A stretch of DNA of 64,000 nucleotides from assembly GCF_030249855.1 (NCBI RefSeq), contig NZ_JANURN010000004.1, positions 1 through 64,000 of the forward strand. The letters run 5' to 3'. Shown here one piece after another: positions 27,499 through 36,327 of this stretch. Position 1 is the stretch's first letter; the number at the start of each line of letters is the position of its first letter. The DNA is from Helicobacter_B zhangjianzhongii. Its GTDB lineage: Bacteria; Campylobacterota; Campylobacteria; Campylobacterales; Helicobacteraceae. Below the pieces are notes generated by a model. The model was not told the origin of the DNA, made no database searches, and saw only the letters and a list, made by a program, of their open reading frames with translations. The position numbers and the translations under genes are program-made.

Positions 27499-28518
27499 AT
27501 GACACCACCACCTACACCCGCCAAACCCCACAGCCTAGAATCCACTTTTTTGCGTCCGCGCCGCTTGCGCTATAATCCCGCCCTACGCGCTCTTGTGCGT
27601 CAAAATCGCCTGCACAAAAGCGATTTTCTTCTGCCCTTGTTTGTGTGCGAGGGGAAGCAGATTAAGCGCGAGATTGCTTCTATGCCGGGCGTATATCAAA
27701 TGAGTATCGACACGCTTGTAAAAGAGTGCGAGGAGGTGGCTAAGCTTGGGATTTTAGGCATAGTGCTTTTTGGTATCCCTAAGGACAAAGACGCTCAAGG
27801 TAGCCACGCCTTGCAGCCTGATAGCATTGTCTGCCGCGCTATTGCTGCGATTAAAATCGCCTGCCCAGAGCTGCTTGTGGTTGTGGATTTATGCTTTTGT
27901 GAATACACCAGCCACGGGCATTGTGGCATACTTGATGAAAAGCTAGGTAGCGTGGATAATGACGCGACTTTACGGATTCTAGCAGAGCAGGCTATCACTC
28001 TAGCCCAAGCAGGTGCAGATATGATCGCCCCAAGTGCCTCTATGGATCAAATGGTGCGAGCCATACGCGCGGCATTAGATTCTAGCGGCTTTGCGCATAT
28101 CCCTATAATGAGCTACTCCACCAAATTTGCTAGCGCGTATTATGGACCATTCCGCGATGTAGCAGAATCTGCCCCAAGCTTTGGCGATCGCAGAAGCTAT
28201 CAGCAAGATATTGCCAATGCCAAAGAAGCCCTGCTTGAGAGCCTGCTTGATGCGCAAGAAGGCGCGGATATTTTGATGGTAAAGCCCGCTTTAGCGTTTT
28301 TAGACATTGTGCGTGATATAGCACAAGCCACGCTAGCTCCCATTGCTATCTATAATGTCAGCGGAGAATATGCAATGCTAAAATGTGCGCAAAAAGCCGG
28401 AATTATCGATTATGAGCGTGTGCTAGAAGAAAATCTCCTAAGCTTCAAACGCGCGGGCGCAGACATCATCATAAGCTACCACGCCAAAGAAGCGATTCTA
28501 CTAGGCTTATGCGACTAA
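27499..28518 (+). CDS. hemB: Delta-aminolevulinic acid dehydratase (porphobilinogen synthase) HemB
   Basis: HemB condenses two 5-aminolevulinate molecules to porphobilinogen in haem synthesis. The metal/regulatory segment 'DLCFCEYTSHGHCGIL' is present, with active-site lysines in 'MSYSTKFASAYYGPFRD' and 'ILMVKPALAFLDIV'. Length is 339 residues. The first ~15 residues (MTPPPTPAKPHSLESTF) are unlike the family and end in a CTAGAATCCACTTTT repeat read as LESTF, so the repeat sits right at the start of the conserved region ('RPRRLRYNPALR'). The stop overlaps the next gene by ten bases. Confidence 0.95.
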   Translation: MTPPPTPAKPHSLESTFLRPRRLRYNPALRALVRQNRLHKSDFLLPLFVCEGKQIKREIASMPGVYQMSIDTLVKECEEVAKLGILGIVLFGIPKDKDAQGSHALQPDSIVCRAIAAIKIACPELLVVVDLCFCEYTSHGHCGILDEKLGSVDNDATLRILAEQAITLAQAGADMIAPSASMDQMVRAIRAALDSSGFAHIPIMSYSTKFASAYYGPFRDVAESAPSFGDRRSYQQDIANAKEALLESLLDAQEGADILMVKPALAFLDIVRDIAQATLAPIAIYNVSGEYAMLKCAQKAGIIDYERVLEENLLSFKRAGADIIISYHAKEAILLGLCD

Positions 28519-29276
28519 ATACCTTTATCGCGCACAATAGCGCATACTCACGCCGAGAAGCCGACTCGCTCATCGCCCAAGGGCGTGTGCGTATCAATCG
28601 CCAAAAAGCCCAGCTAGGCGCGATGATCACCAAAGATGATAAGATCTTCATCGATGGCAAGCAGCTAAAGCCCAAAAAGGCTGATGATTATACATTTATC
28701 ATCTACCATAAGCCCAAAGGCGAGCTTGTAAGCAAGCGCGATGATCGCGCAAGGAGAGTGATCTATGATAGCCTAGAATCCAGATTTCGCGCATTTATCC
28801 CTGTGGGGCGGCTAGATTTTTCAAGTGAAGGGCTGCTTATCTTAGGGGATTCTAAGAGCATTGTTAGCGCGCTTATGCATAGCAACCTCGAGCGAGAATA
28901 CATCATCAAAATCGACAAGCCCATAACTCAAGCAATGCTAGAAGCTATGGAAAATGGGCTTAAAGCCAGCGATGCTAGGCGCGGCGGACATAGCCATAGT
29001 GAGATTGTGGCAATGGAGTTTGCGCCATTTATCTCGTGGCAGATTATCAAAAGCACCCCCACACTATCGCGGCTTAAGGTCGTGATCCAAGAAGGGCGCA
29101 ATAGAGAGCTGCGGCGGTTTTTTGGCTATTTTAAGGCAAGTGTGCTTGATTTGCGCCGTGTGCGCTATGGCTTTGCTAGGCTTAATGCCCTGCCTGTGGG
29201 CAAGTGGCGGTATTTTAGTAAAGATGAGTATAAAAGCTTGCGAGCATTTCTTAAAGACTCTCACCCTAATGTTTAA
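28509..29276 (+). CDS. RluB/RsuA-type pseudouridine synthase
   Basis: This is an rRNA pseudouridine synthase of the RsuA/RluB/E/F family. An N-terminal S4 RNA-binding domain ('RLNTFIAHNSAYSRREADSL') precedes the catalytic domain, with the catalytic Asp in 'PVGRLDFSSEGLLIL' and the later 'VIQEGRNRELRRFFGYF'. At 255 residues it fits RluB, modifying 23S rRNA helix 89, better than the shorter RsuA, but the exact site is inference. It overlaps hemB by ten bases. Confidence 0.88.
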   Translation: MRLNTFIAHNSAYSRREADSLIAQGRVRINRQKAQLGAMITKDDKIFIDGKQLKPKKADDYTFIIYHKPKGELVSKRDDRARRVIYDSLESRFRAFIPVGRLDFSSEGLLILGDSKSIVSALMHSNLEREYIIKIDKPITQAMLEAMENGLKASDARRGGHSHSEIVAMEFAPFISWQIIKSTPTLSRLKVVIQEGRNRELRRFFGYFKASVLDLRRVRYGFARLNALPVGKWRYFSKDEYKSLRAFLKDSHPNV

Positions 29277-29537
29277 AGCCCTTTTTACAACTTGCAAGAT
29301 GGCTGCCCAAAGATCGCAAGCTAAGATCACGCGTGTAGGACTAGAATCCACTTTTGCAAACTAGATTTTATGCTATGGATCATTACGCCTTTTCAATGCT
29401 CACGGCTCTAGCTGCGGCTTCTCTCCCAAAGATTCTAGGGCAAAGGGCGTGGATTTTGTGATTGCTAAAAAGCTATGCCTTATCCGCAAAGTCGCGCTAA
29501 CCTCTCACAATGCCAAAGCGCGATACCAAAACGCAGC
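29277..29537. repeat. Intergenic gap between convergent genes with repeat copies
   Basis: No gene is supported. It contains a CTAGAATCCACTTTT copy (about 29340) followed by a decayed ATGGATCATTACGC...-type module and a late 'TTGTGATTGCTAAAAA' stretch that also follows a repeat near 22388. It lies between the plus-strand pseudouridine synthase and the minus-strand antiporter. Confidence 0.6.
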
Positions 29538-31211
29538 CTAGAACTCCACTGCCTTTTGCACTAAGAGCTTTGCGATCTCTGTGCGGGAGTTGAAGTTGAT
29601 CACATCAATGGCATCTAAGCTTGCTTGCACTTCCCTAGAATCCACTTTTGCGATGATAGGGATATGTGGGTCAAAGTCTAGCACCTCATCGCAAATATCC
29701 TTAATCGTCTCTGCATCATCGATAGCTAGGATCATACATTGCGCATCTTTGGGCTTTAGCAGTTTGAGAAACTCCACTTGCTTGATATTGCCATAGACTA
29801 CGCGATCTTGAAGCTTGAGCCCAAGCTCCACGCGCTCGCCATCAGAATCCACTGCGACATAAGTCTTGCCCGCTTGCTTTAGCAAATCCACCACCTCTAT
29901 CCCAAACTCCCCATAGCCCACCACGATAATATGCCCATTTTTCAAATCACTTGGGATTTGTGCAAGCTCATCACTTGCGTGAGATTGGGCTAGCTTTTGC
30001 TTAAGCACAAAGGCACAAATAGGATCTAAATACTTCAAGATAAATGGCGTGGCAATCATTGAAAAAGTTACCATAAGCACGAAAAACTGATAAATATCCC
30101 CATCACCAAAGCTAATGATCCCAGCATCTTCTAGCGCGCCAAATAGCCCGCCGCTAATGCGCTCGGCAAAGATATTTTCCCGATTTGCCATAAGAAAAAT
30201 AGCGAAAGAAAACTCCCCGATTTGACAGAGCGAAAGAGCGGTTTTAAGCGCACTTTGATAGCTACGAAACCACCGCAAAATCCAATACACAACCGCTGTT
30301 TTAAACACCATAACAAGGGCTAATGCCAACATAAGAGCAAAAAACTCCTGCATTAAAAAATCCACATCAATCTGCAAGCCCACGGTAACAAAAAACAACC
30401 CAAGAAAAATGTCTTTGAAATGCGACAAATCTGATTGCACTTGATAGCGGAATCGTGTCTTAGAAATACTCATACCAGCGATAAATGCGCCAAGTGACAT
30501 AGAAAAGCCAAAGCTATGTGCCAAAAGCGCGGAGCCTAGCACTAGAAATAGCACGCTTGCCATAAATAGCTCATTGGTCTTAGCACGCGCAGCACGCGAG
30601 AGCATACGCACTGCCAGCCACCGCCCCGGGATTAGCAAAAGTGCTAGCACTAGCACGCCTGAAATGAAAGTTTTGATAAGCATATCTCCTAGCGATGCTT
30701 GAGAATCTGTCATAATGGCTAAAATCAGCAAAATCGGGATCACGGCAATATCTTGCATAATCAAAATCCCCACGGCATTTTTGCCAAATGATGTATCAAG
30801 CTGCCTATTTGCTTCATAGTGGCTAAGGACAATGGTCGTAGAAGACAGCGAGAAGCCCATACTCACCACAAGCGAGAAGACAAAGGAGAATCCAAGCACA
30901 TAGTAATTAACAAGCAAAAAGGCACAAGTTGTGATACATACTTGCAAGATCCCAAATGTCAGCACCTCTTGGCGCATAGATTTTAGGCGATCAAAGCTAA
31001 ATTCTAGCCCGATCATAAACATCAAAAAAACAATCCCAAACTCCGCTACATCTGTAAGTATGTCATTACCACGAATGTCAAAGATATAGACAATCAACAC
31101 GCCCGTAACAATATAGCCAATGATCGCTGGAATATCGAAGTATTTAAGCGCGAGATTAAGCATAATCGACAGCCCAAGCCCAGCGACAATAATAAGTGAA
31201 ATCATCTCCAT
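29538..31211 (-). CDS. Cation:proton antiporter (CPA2, KefB/YbaL-like) with RCK domain
   Basis: This is an inner-membrane monovalent cation/proton antiporter. About twelve hydrophobic segments occupy residues 1-390, including 'GIVFLMFMIGLEFSFDRLK' and 'LSSTTIVLSHYEANRQLDTSFGKNAVGILIMQDIAVIPIL'-type CPA2 motifs (read in part). The C-terminus is a Rossmann RCK-N domain with 'IIVVGYGEFGIEVVDLLK', suggesting nucleotide-gated activity. At 557 residues it resembles YbaL/KefB, without an obvious RCK-C domain. Glutathione-adduct sensing as in true KefB/C cannot be shown. Confidence 0.88.
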   Translation of the reverse strand: MEMISLIIVAGLGLSIMLNLALKYFDIPAIIGYIVTGVLIVYIFDIRGNDILTDVAEFGIVFLMFMIGLEFSFDRLKSMRQEVLTFGILQVCITTCAFLLVNYYVLGFSFVFSLVVSMGFSLSSTTIVLSHYEANRQLDTSFGKNAVGILIMQDIAVIPILLILAIMTDSQASLGDMLIKTFISGVLVLALLLIPGRWLAVRMLSRAARAKTNELFMASVLFLVLGSALLAHSFGFSMSLGAFIAGMSISKTRFRYQVQSDLSHFKDIFLGLFFVTVGLQIDVDFLMQEFFALMLALALVMVFKTAVVYWILRWFRSYQSALKTALSLCQIGEFSFAIFLMANRENIFAERISGGLFGALEDAGIISFGDGDIYQFFVLMVTFSMIATPFILKYLDPICAFVLKQKLAQSHASDELAQIPSDLKNGHIIVVGYGEFGIEVVDLLKQAGKTYVAVDSDGERVELGLKLQDRVVYGNIKQVEFLKLLKPKDAQCMILAIDDAETIKDICDEVLDFDPHIPIIAKVDSREVQASLDAIDVINFNSRTEIAKLLVQKAVEF

Positions 31212-31437
31212 AAGAACAAACCAATATATTAAAATAGATTATAAAAGATACCTTTATTTAGCTTAGATTCTTATTTGATTCCTTGTAGTTTTAGTCGATT
31301 TACACTATAAGTATCGCAGCAAGGCTACCGCGCAAATATTTAGCGCATTAACCACAAACCAAATAAATTTTGGATAGAATGGAGACCGCAAACAAGGCTT
31401 CATTCTAGTGGAGTTTATACCCAATAAGGATATGTGA

Positions 31438-32289
31438 ATGAATGATATACTTCTAACACTCATAGAGCAAAATCTCCCCCCCTTGCCTAACACAGTGATC
31501 AAATTGCGCGATTATATCGATGAAAAGGGATCAAAAATAGAGATAAAAGGTGTGGTGGATATTATCTCCAAAGACCCACTAGCTACTGCCAATCTGCTCA
31601 AAACTGCAAATTCTGCTTACTATGGATTCTCTCAAGAAATCTCCACGATCAACCAAGTCATTGCATTACTTGGGATAGAAAATGTCAAAAATATCGTAAT
31701 GGCAGATTCTCTACGCTCTAGGATAAAAATCAATGTCAGCCCCTATGGACTTGATACAAATATCTTCATAGGCACTTGCTCTAAAGAAGTGGATTTCATC
31801 TCAAATTGGCTCAATGAAGAAGACCGCAAGCTCTCTCAAACCTTGATCCCGTGCGCTATGCTCTTGCGGCTTGGTATGATCCTTTTCTCAAGTGTGCTTA
31901 TTCGATCCAAAAAAGACAAAGAATTCCGCGATGCGCTTAAAGCAAATGACTTTAAAAATATCGCGCTAATCGAGCAAGAATTCTTCGGTGTCGATCATAT
32001 TTCATTCCTAGCTTACTGCTTTGATCATTGGAAATTTGATGAAGTCTTGATCCAGACTGTTGTCTATGCGATCAACCCACACTCTGCACCGCCAAGTATC
32101 AAGAAAAATGCGTATGCCCTAGCGATTACTAATCGTATTTTTGAGCCTTATGAAGGGGGCAATGACTACAATACTAATGAAGCCCTAGCCCTTGTCAAAG
32201 AAGCCGCCCAGCAAGATGTGATCTTTGATGAAAAAAATCTTATCAAACATATTTCAAATTTCTCGCACCATATCCCAAATTCCAAATAG
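31438..32289 (+). CDS. HDOD-domain signalling protein
   Basis: The HDOD domain is an HD-like fold usually lacking catalytic residues and acting as a signalling scaffold. Typical features are 'LPPLPNTVIKLRDYID' at the start, 'IISKDPLATANLLKTANSAYYG', and 'INQVIALLGIENVKNIVMADS'. The 283-residue product has no membrane segment. A C7 run lies near the start (31476-31482), too short to call phase-variable. The ATG follows AAGGATATGTGA. The next gene starts inside its 3' end, implying coupling. I recall an HDOD gene at a similar place in H. pylori (HP0248). Confidence 0.85.
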   Translation: MNDILLTLIEQNLPPLPNTVIKLRDYIDEKGSKIEIKGVVDIISKDPLATANLLKTANSAYYGFSQEISTINQVIALLGIENVKNIVMADSLRSRIKINVSPYGLDTNIFIGTCSKEVDFISNWLNEEDRKLSQTLIPCAMLLRLGMILFSSVLIRSKKDKEFRDALKANDFKNIALIEQEFFGVDHISFLAYCFDHWKFDEVLIQTVVYAINPHSAPPSIKKNAYALAITNRIFEPYEGGNDYNTNEALALVKEAAQQDVIFDEKNLIKHISNFSHHIPNSK

Positions 32290-33217
32290 TCTGCCTAAGC
32301 TTTTTGCACTATGCTTGGCGTGTGGTCTCTATGCACACGCCAATCCTGCAAACAAGAAGCTAGATATAGATATAGAGCGAGAAGGTTGGCTAGTTGATCT
32401 AACGCGCGTTTCTGTCAATTTTTCTTCGACTAAAATCACCAATCAAGACCCCTATGCGCAATTTGCCAATAGTCGCCTTAGTGGTGATTCTCAGCTGATA
32501 ATGCAATTTTATGGCTATGTGCTGGCGGATTACTACTCCAAACGCTTTGTGTTTTTTAACTCTCTCCTTGCCGAATACGGCGAGACAATGGTCTTTTTAT
32601 CACCCAAAAAACGCTTAAGAAACAAAACACTTGATAGAATCCTATTTTCCACGGGATATACACAAAGGATCTGGAAGCTAGATAAAATCGGCGGCGGCGA
32701 GATTGGTCCTTATGCCCAGCTAAGCCTACAAGGTGAATTCACCCCATCGCCTAATCTCCCATATCGCAAGAAGTTTTTTCGCTTTGCCGCTGGGGTTAGG
32801 CTCTTTGATGGCAAATATGTTGAGAATCTCAAGCTTAATCTCTTTGGCGAAGAAGATTTTAGCGATGTGCATAATCTCATAGAATCTATGGGTGTGGAGA
32901 CAGGGCTATCGCTTAAGCGTATGCTACGCGAGGGCGTGCAGTTTAGCTCGCTGCTAAACTACCGCTACTATATTATCAACAACTACCCCAATCTACGCAA
33001 CCCAGAGCACGAGCTAGAATGCAATCTCCGCCTTGATACAACCCTGTGGAACAGCTTCACCATTTCACCATTTATAAGCTTCTATCTCCTAAAAGGTCGC
33101 TATATCAACAAGCCAGCAAGCAATCTTTTCATCGGTGTATCCTTAAGCTATGGCAAAGTCCTAAAAAACAACAAAATCAAAGAGCCACAAGCTACCCCCA
33201 CGCCAAATAGTAATTAG
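32228..33217 (+). CDS. Exported, probably outer-membrane, beta-rich protein
   Basis: I do not recognise a named family. The N-terminus is a long basic n-region (MKKILSNIFQISRTISQ) then a hydrophobic core 'LFALCLACGLYAHA' ending in an AxA cleavage site near residue 37, so it is exported. The rest has alternating aromatic/polar strands ('FYGYVLADYYSKRFVFF', 'TISPFISFYLLKGRY', 'NLFIGVSLSYGKVL') typical of an outer-membrane barrel. I choose ATG 32228; TTG at 32225 is also possible. The start lies 62 bases inside the HDOD gene, an unusually long overlap, so an unseen non-standard start closer to 32289 is an alternative. Confidence 0.7.
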   Translation: MKKILSNIFQISRTISQIPNSLPKLFALCLACGLYAHANPANKKLDIDIEREGWLVDLTRVSVNFSSTKITNQDPYAQFANSRLSGDSQLIMQFYGYVLADYYSKRFVFFNSLLAEYGETMVFLSPKKRLRNKTLDRILFSTGYTQRIWKLDKIGGGEIGPYAQLSLQGEFTPSPNLPYRKKFFRFAAGVRLFDGKYVENLKLNLFGEEDFSDVHNLIESMGVETGLSLKRMLREGVQFSSLLNYRYYIINNYPNLRNPEHELECNLRLDTTLWNSFTISPFISFYLLKGRYINKPASNLFIGVSLSYGKVLKNNKIKEPQATPTPNSN

Positions 33218-33340
33218 CCAAGCAGCAACTAGCGTGCGCTCGCGCGCTTTAGTCAGCTCACATTGCTAGCAACTATACGCACCTAGAGAAATTTACCCAC
33301 ATCGCTTAATCTCCCATATCGCAATAGGATCGCCTAGAAT

Positions 33341-35305
33341 CTAAAATTTCTTTTTATTAGCATCTTGCAAAATATCTTGCGCGATCTCTTCGATCCCTAG
33401 GCTAATTTCTTGTGTTTTGCTTGCGGTTTGGGCATTGTGCTGGGTGGTCTCTTCTAGCTGGGCAATGCTATCGTTGATATGCTCGACACTATCCATCTGC
33501 GCTCGGATCGACTCGCCCATCTCATTGATACTTTGTGCCAGAAGATTCACACTAGCTCCGATCTCGCCTAGGCTTTTTTGCGTGCGTTCAGCGAGATTTC
33601 TTACTTCATCAGCAACGACTGCAAAGCCTCTGCCGTGCTCCCCTGCTCTTGCTGCTTCTATGGCAGCATTTAGGGCTAGCAAATTAGTCTGGTCGGCGAT
33701 TTCAGCAATAAAGCCTAGAATCTTTTTGATATCCTCGCCTTGCTGGATTACTTCTTGGGCTTTGCTATCAATGCCCTGCATAGATTCTGTGATCTCTCTT
33801 ACTACCTCTGTGGTCTTTCCTAGAGAATCCGCCTGCCGCTGTGTGCTTGTCGTTAGGGCTTGGACAGATTCTTCAAGATCTTTTGCCTTGCAGTTAAGCG
33901 ATTTGGCAAAATCAAGACTTGTAAAAAGCATTTTCCGTATTTCTTCACCAAGATGATTTATGCCTTGATTCATCGCTTGTAGCTCTCCTGCAAGGGCTAG
34001 GTCCTTGCTTGATTGCCCATCTTGGAAGTCATTATCAGCATAGCGGTTAAGAATCTCTAGCACACGCGATACATTCATATCAAGCGATGCTAGCATTTCA
34101 TTAAACAGCGCGCCAAGCTGCGTTAGCTGGGGATTGCTAGCATTGGTATGGAGCTGCAAGCGCAAATACCCCTGCTTGATACTCTCCACCGCTTTAAAAA
34201 AGTCGTCCAAAGACTGCGTGTCTTTTAAAACATTGGCTTGGATTGTTTTGACATTATCGCTAATGGCTTCTGCCATTTCTTGAAACTCATCGCCACTGCG
34301 CAAGACAAGAGCCTGCACGCTTGGACGCTTGTGATTCAAAAAGTCAAAAAACTCTAGCAAGCTTTTTTTGATACGCTTAATGGGCTTTAGCAAATACGCA
34401 AGGATACAATACAAAACCACAACAAGAATAAGCGCAAAGATAAAGAGCATAATGAAAATGGGTTTGTTATTTTTACTTAGCGCATCGGCTATGCGAGATT
34501 CTGGGATAATGGAGCAAAGCAGCCATTGCGTTTGAGACTCTAGCCTGCAAGTTGCAATACTGGATTCTAGTCTAAAGGTCGGTTTATCAGCACTAAAGGC
34601 ACTCTTTATCGCTTTGGCAAACTCATCACTTTGTAAAATCTTGCCCTCATCACTATGGCTGACATAATTGCCATTTGTATCTATGACAATAATCCCCTGA
34701 CTACCTATCTTTTCATCTTGTGCGTGGATATAGGCATTAAGCGATTTTAGGGCGATGTCCGCACTTGCCACCCCTATAAAGCGACCATTTTCAATGATAG
34801 GAGAAGCAAAGCCAAAGACCGGAATCTTATAGGAGTTTTGGATCCAAGGCTCGCTTAGCACTTCATCTTGTAGGGATTTTTTAGGGATTTGAAACCAGCT
34901 TCGCGTGCGCGGATCATAGCCATCTTGTGGATATTGGTGCTTGCCATTGCCTCGTAACATTCTGCCACTAGATTCTAAGCCGATATATGAGAGATTGAAG
35001 TCTCCTGCTTCTTGGATCAAACGGAGATTTTGGATCATTTGCGCTTCGTTTAAGCCACTTGCTAATGCCTCTTTGGCAAGCTTATTGATGAGTCGCTTTT
35101 TTTCATCGATATAGACATTGATGAGATTTTCTAGCTGCAAGACCTGCTTGCTTTGTGTCTCATATTCAATGAGCGTTATGGTCTTTTGCGCATTAAAATA
35201 CACAAACCACGCCAAAACGCTAAAGCTCACAAGCACCAAAAATGTCGTGCTAATTGATACCTTTGCGTTAATCCCCAATTGCAATTTGCCTACAATCTTG
35301 CTCAT
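33341..35305 (-). CDS. Methyl-accepting chemotaxis protein (dCache-type Tlp)
   Basis: This is a transmembrane chemoreceptor that signals through CheW/CheA. A first membrane helix ('VSISTTFLVLVSFSVLAWFVYF') and a second near residues 280-300 flank a periplasmic domain of about 240 residues with dCache-like features ('YDPRTRSWFQIPKK', 'SPIIENGRFIGVASADIAL'). A HAMP-like segment ('LKPIKRIKKSLLEFF') precedes the cytoplasmic hairpin with the invariant tip 'EAARAGEHGRGFAVVADEVR'. I choose ATG 35305 (654 residues), with AAGGTGG at good spacing; the GTG at 35314 is less likely. The periplasmic ligand is unknown. Confidence 0.92.
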   Translation of the reverse strand: MSKIVGKLQLGINAKVSISTTFLVLVSFSVLAWFVYFNAQKTITLIEYETQSKQVLQLENLINVYIDEKKRLINKLAKEALASGLNEAQMIQNLRLIQEAGDFNLSYIGLESSGRMLRGNGKHQYPQDGYDPRTRSWFQIPKKSLQDEVLSEPWIQNSYKIPVFGFASPIIENGRFIGVASADIALKSLNAYIHAQDEKIGSQGIIVIDTNGNYVSHSDEGKILQSDEFAKAIKSAFSADKPTFRLESSIATCRLESQTQWLLCSIIPESRIADALSKNNKPIFIMLFIFALILVVVLYCILAYLLKPIKRIKKSLLEFFDFLNHKRPSVQALVLRSGDEFQEMAEAISDNVKTIQANVLKDTQSLDDFFKAVESIKQGYLRLQLHTNASNPQLTQLGALFNEMLASLDMNVSRVLEILNRYADNDFQDGQSSKDLALAGELQAMNQGINHLGEEIRKMLFTSLDFAKSLNCKAKDLEESVQALTTSTQRQADSLGKTTEVVREITESMQGIDSKAQEVIQQGEDIKKILGFIAEIADQTNLLALNAAIEAARAGEHGRGFAVVADEVRNLAERTQKSLGEIGASVNLLAQSINEMGESIRAQMDSVEHINDSIAQLEETTQHNAQTASKTQEISLGIEEIAQDILQDANKKKF

Positions 35306-35333
35306 TCTTGCCACCTTGTTTGCATATAGCTAC

Positions 35334-35339
35334 ATTATA
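35334..35339 (-). promoter_or_regulatory. -10 box TATAAT for the chemoreceptor gene
   Basis: On the minus strand TATAAT lies about 29 bases before ATG 35305, giving a short leader of roughly 20 bases. The -35 region is not recognisable. Confidence 0.45.
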
Positions 35340-35673
35340 CACAAAAACACCACTTGCGACATAACTACACCAAATACAAATGCGCTAAAGCCTATCACTT
35401 AGCACAAATGCGCTTGGCATTTAATCGCACAAACTCTAGCAAAAACACGCCAAGAGCGCATTGTATATGCAGATACACTATATAAAATCCAGATTGAAGA
35501 GATTATTTGCCTTTTAGCCAAGCTGTCCAAAATTGCTTAAGCAAAGACACACCCAAGCAAACGCCGAGCAAAGCCATCTAAAAACTTCAAATAAATACCT
35601 CATTCACAGATTTATTCTAAGCCTTTTTTGTTTATTGCCACATACGCCTATATAGATTCTAGCTTTTAGGATT
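35340..35673. other. Intergenic gap, no gene seen
   Basis: About 330 bases separate the response regulator (ending 35674) from the chemoreceptor promoter. I find no open frame with family features, no tRNA-like fold and no strong repeat except two TAGATTCTAG/GGATTCTAG copies at 35655-35672, just past the response-regulator stop. Confidence 0.5.
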
Positions 35674-36327
35674 CTAGCCCTGAGGCATATTGATACGATA
35701 GACTTTGTTGCGGATTTTGCTAAGTAGCCCTACTTCCATAAGCTGATGAAATGTCTTTACAATCGTGGGCTTGCTGACATTGAGCTGCTCGATAATGTCT
35801 TCATACGAGCCATAAAACATATTATCCTTATCGCAATGCGTGAAGAGAAATTGGATAATCTCTATCTTTTTGCCTCCCACAAATGTCGCAATCGCCCCTA
35901 GCAAGAGATTTTTATCGCGGATCTCTTGGGCTTGTAGGCGGGGTAAAATCGCCTTATGCAGTGTGGATAGCAGCTCTTTGACATCAAGGGGCTTTAAGAT
36001 ATAGCCTTCAACTTGCAGGCTTATAGCATCAAGCAAGTAGCTCACTTCTGTGTGTGCGGTGGCGATGATAATGGGGCATTTGGCATTATGGGGGCTTTGG
36101 CGCACAAGGCGTGCAAACTCTATGCCATTCATCTTTGGCATAAGAATATCTGTAAGGATAATATCAATATGATGAGTATTAAACAGCTCTAAAGCTTGTG
36201 TGCCATTTTTAGCAAGTAGCACTCTGCCCATATAGTCTTCTAGCACCATTGCTGTTACACGCGAGACATCATCATTGTCTTCAACATACAAAATACTCAA
36301 ATCTCGCAATTCTGCAAACTCTTGCAT
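35674..36327 (-). CDS. Response regulator with winged-helix (RepL/MarR-like) output domain
   Basis: The receiver domain has the acidic pocket at Glu16/Asp17, phosphoacceptor Asp60 in 'IDIILTDILMPKMNG' and conserved Lys112 in 'YILKPLDV'. The C-terminal ~75 residues form a winged helix with 'SYEDIIEQLNVSKPTIVKTF' as the recognition region and 'GLLSKIRNKVYRINMPQG' as the wing. This is unlike the OmpR or NarL output domains and closer to the plasmid RepL/MarR style. The ATG overlaps the stop of the upstream kinase (TAATG), so the two form a cognate pair. Confidence 0.87.
   Translation of the reverse strand: MQEFAELRDLSILYVEDNDDVSRVTAMVLEDYMGRVLLAKNGTQALELFNTHHIDIILTDILMPKMNGIEFARLVRQSPHNAKCPIIIATAHTEVSYLLDAISLQVEGYILKPLDVKELLSTLHKAILPRLQAQEIRDKNLLLGAIATFVGGKKIEIIQFLFTHCDKDNMFYGSYEDIIEQLNVSKPTIVKTFHQLMEVGLLSKIRNKVYRINMPQG

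Noticed and set aside
31476..31482. C7 run in the HDOD gene as a phase-variation tract
   Set aside because: Seven bases is short for slipped-strand switching and the gene is intact; proline codons explain it.
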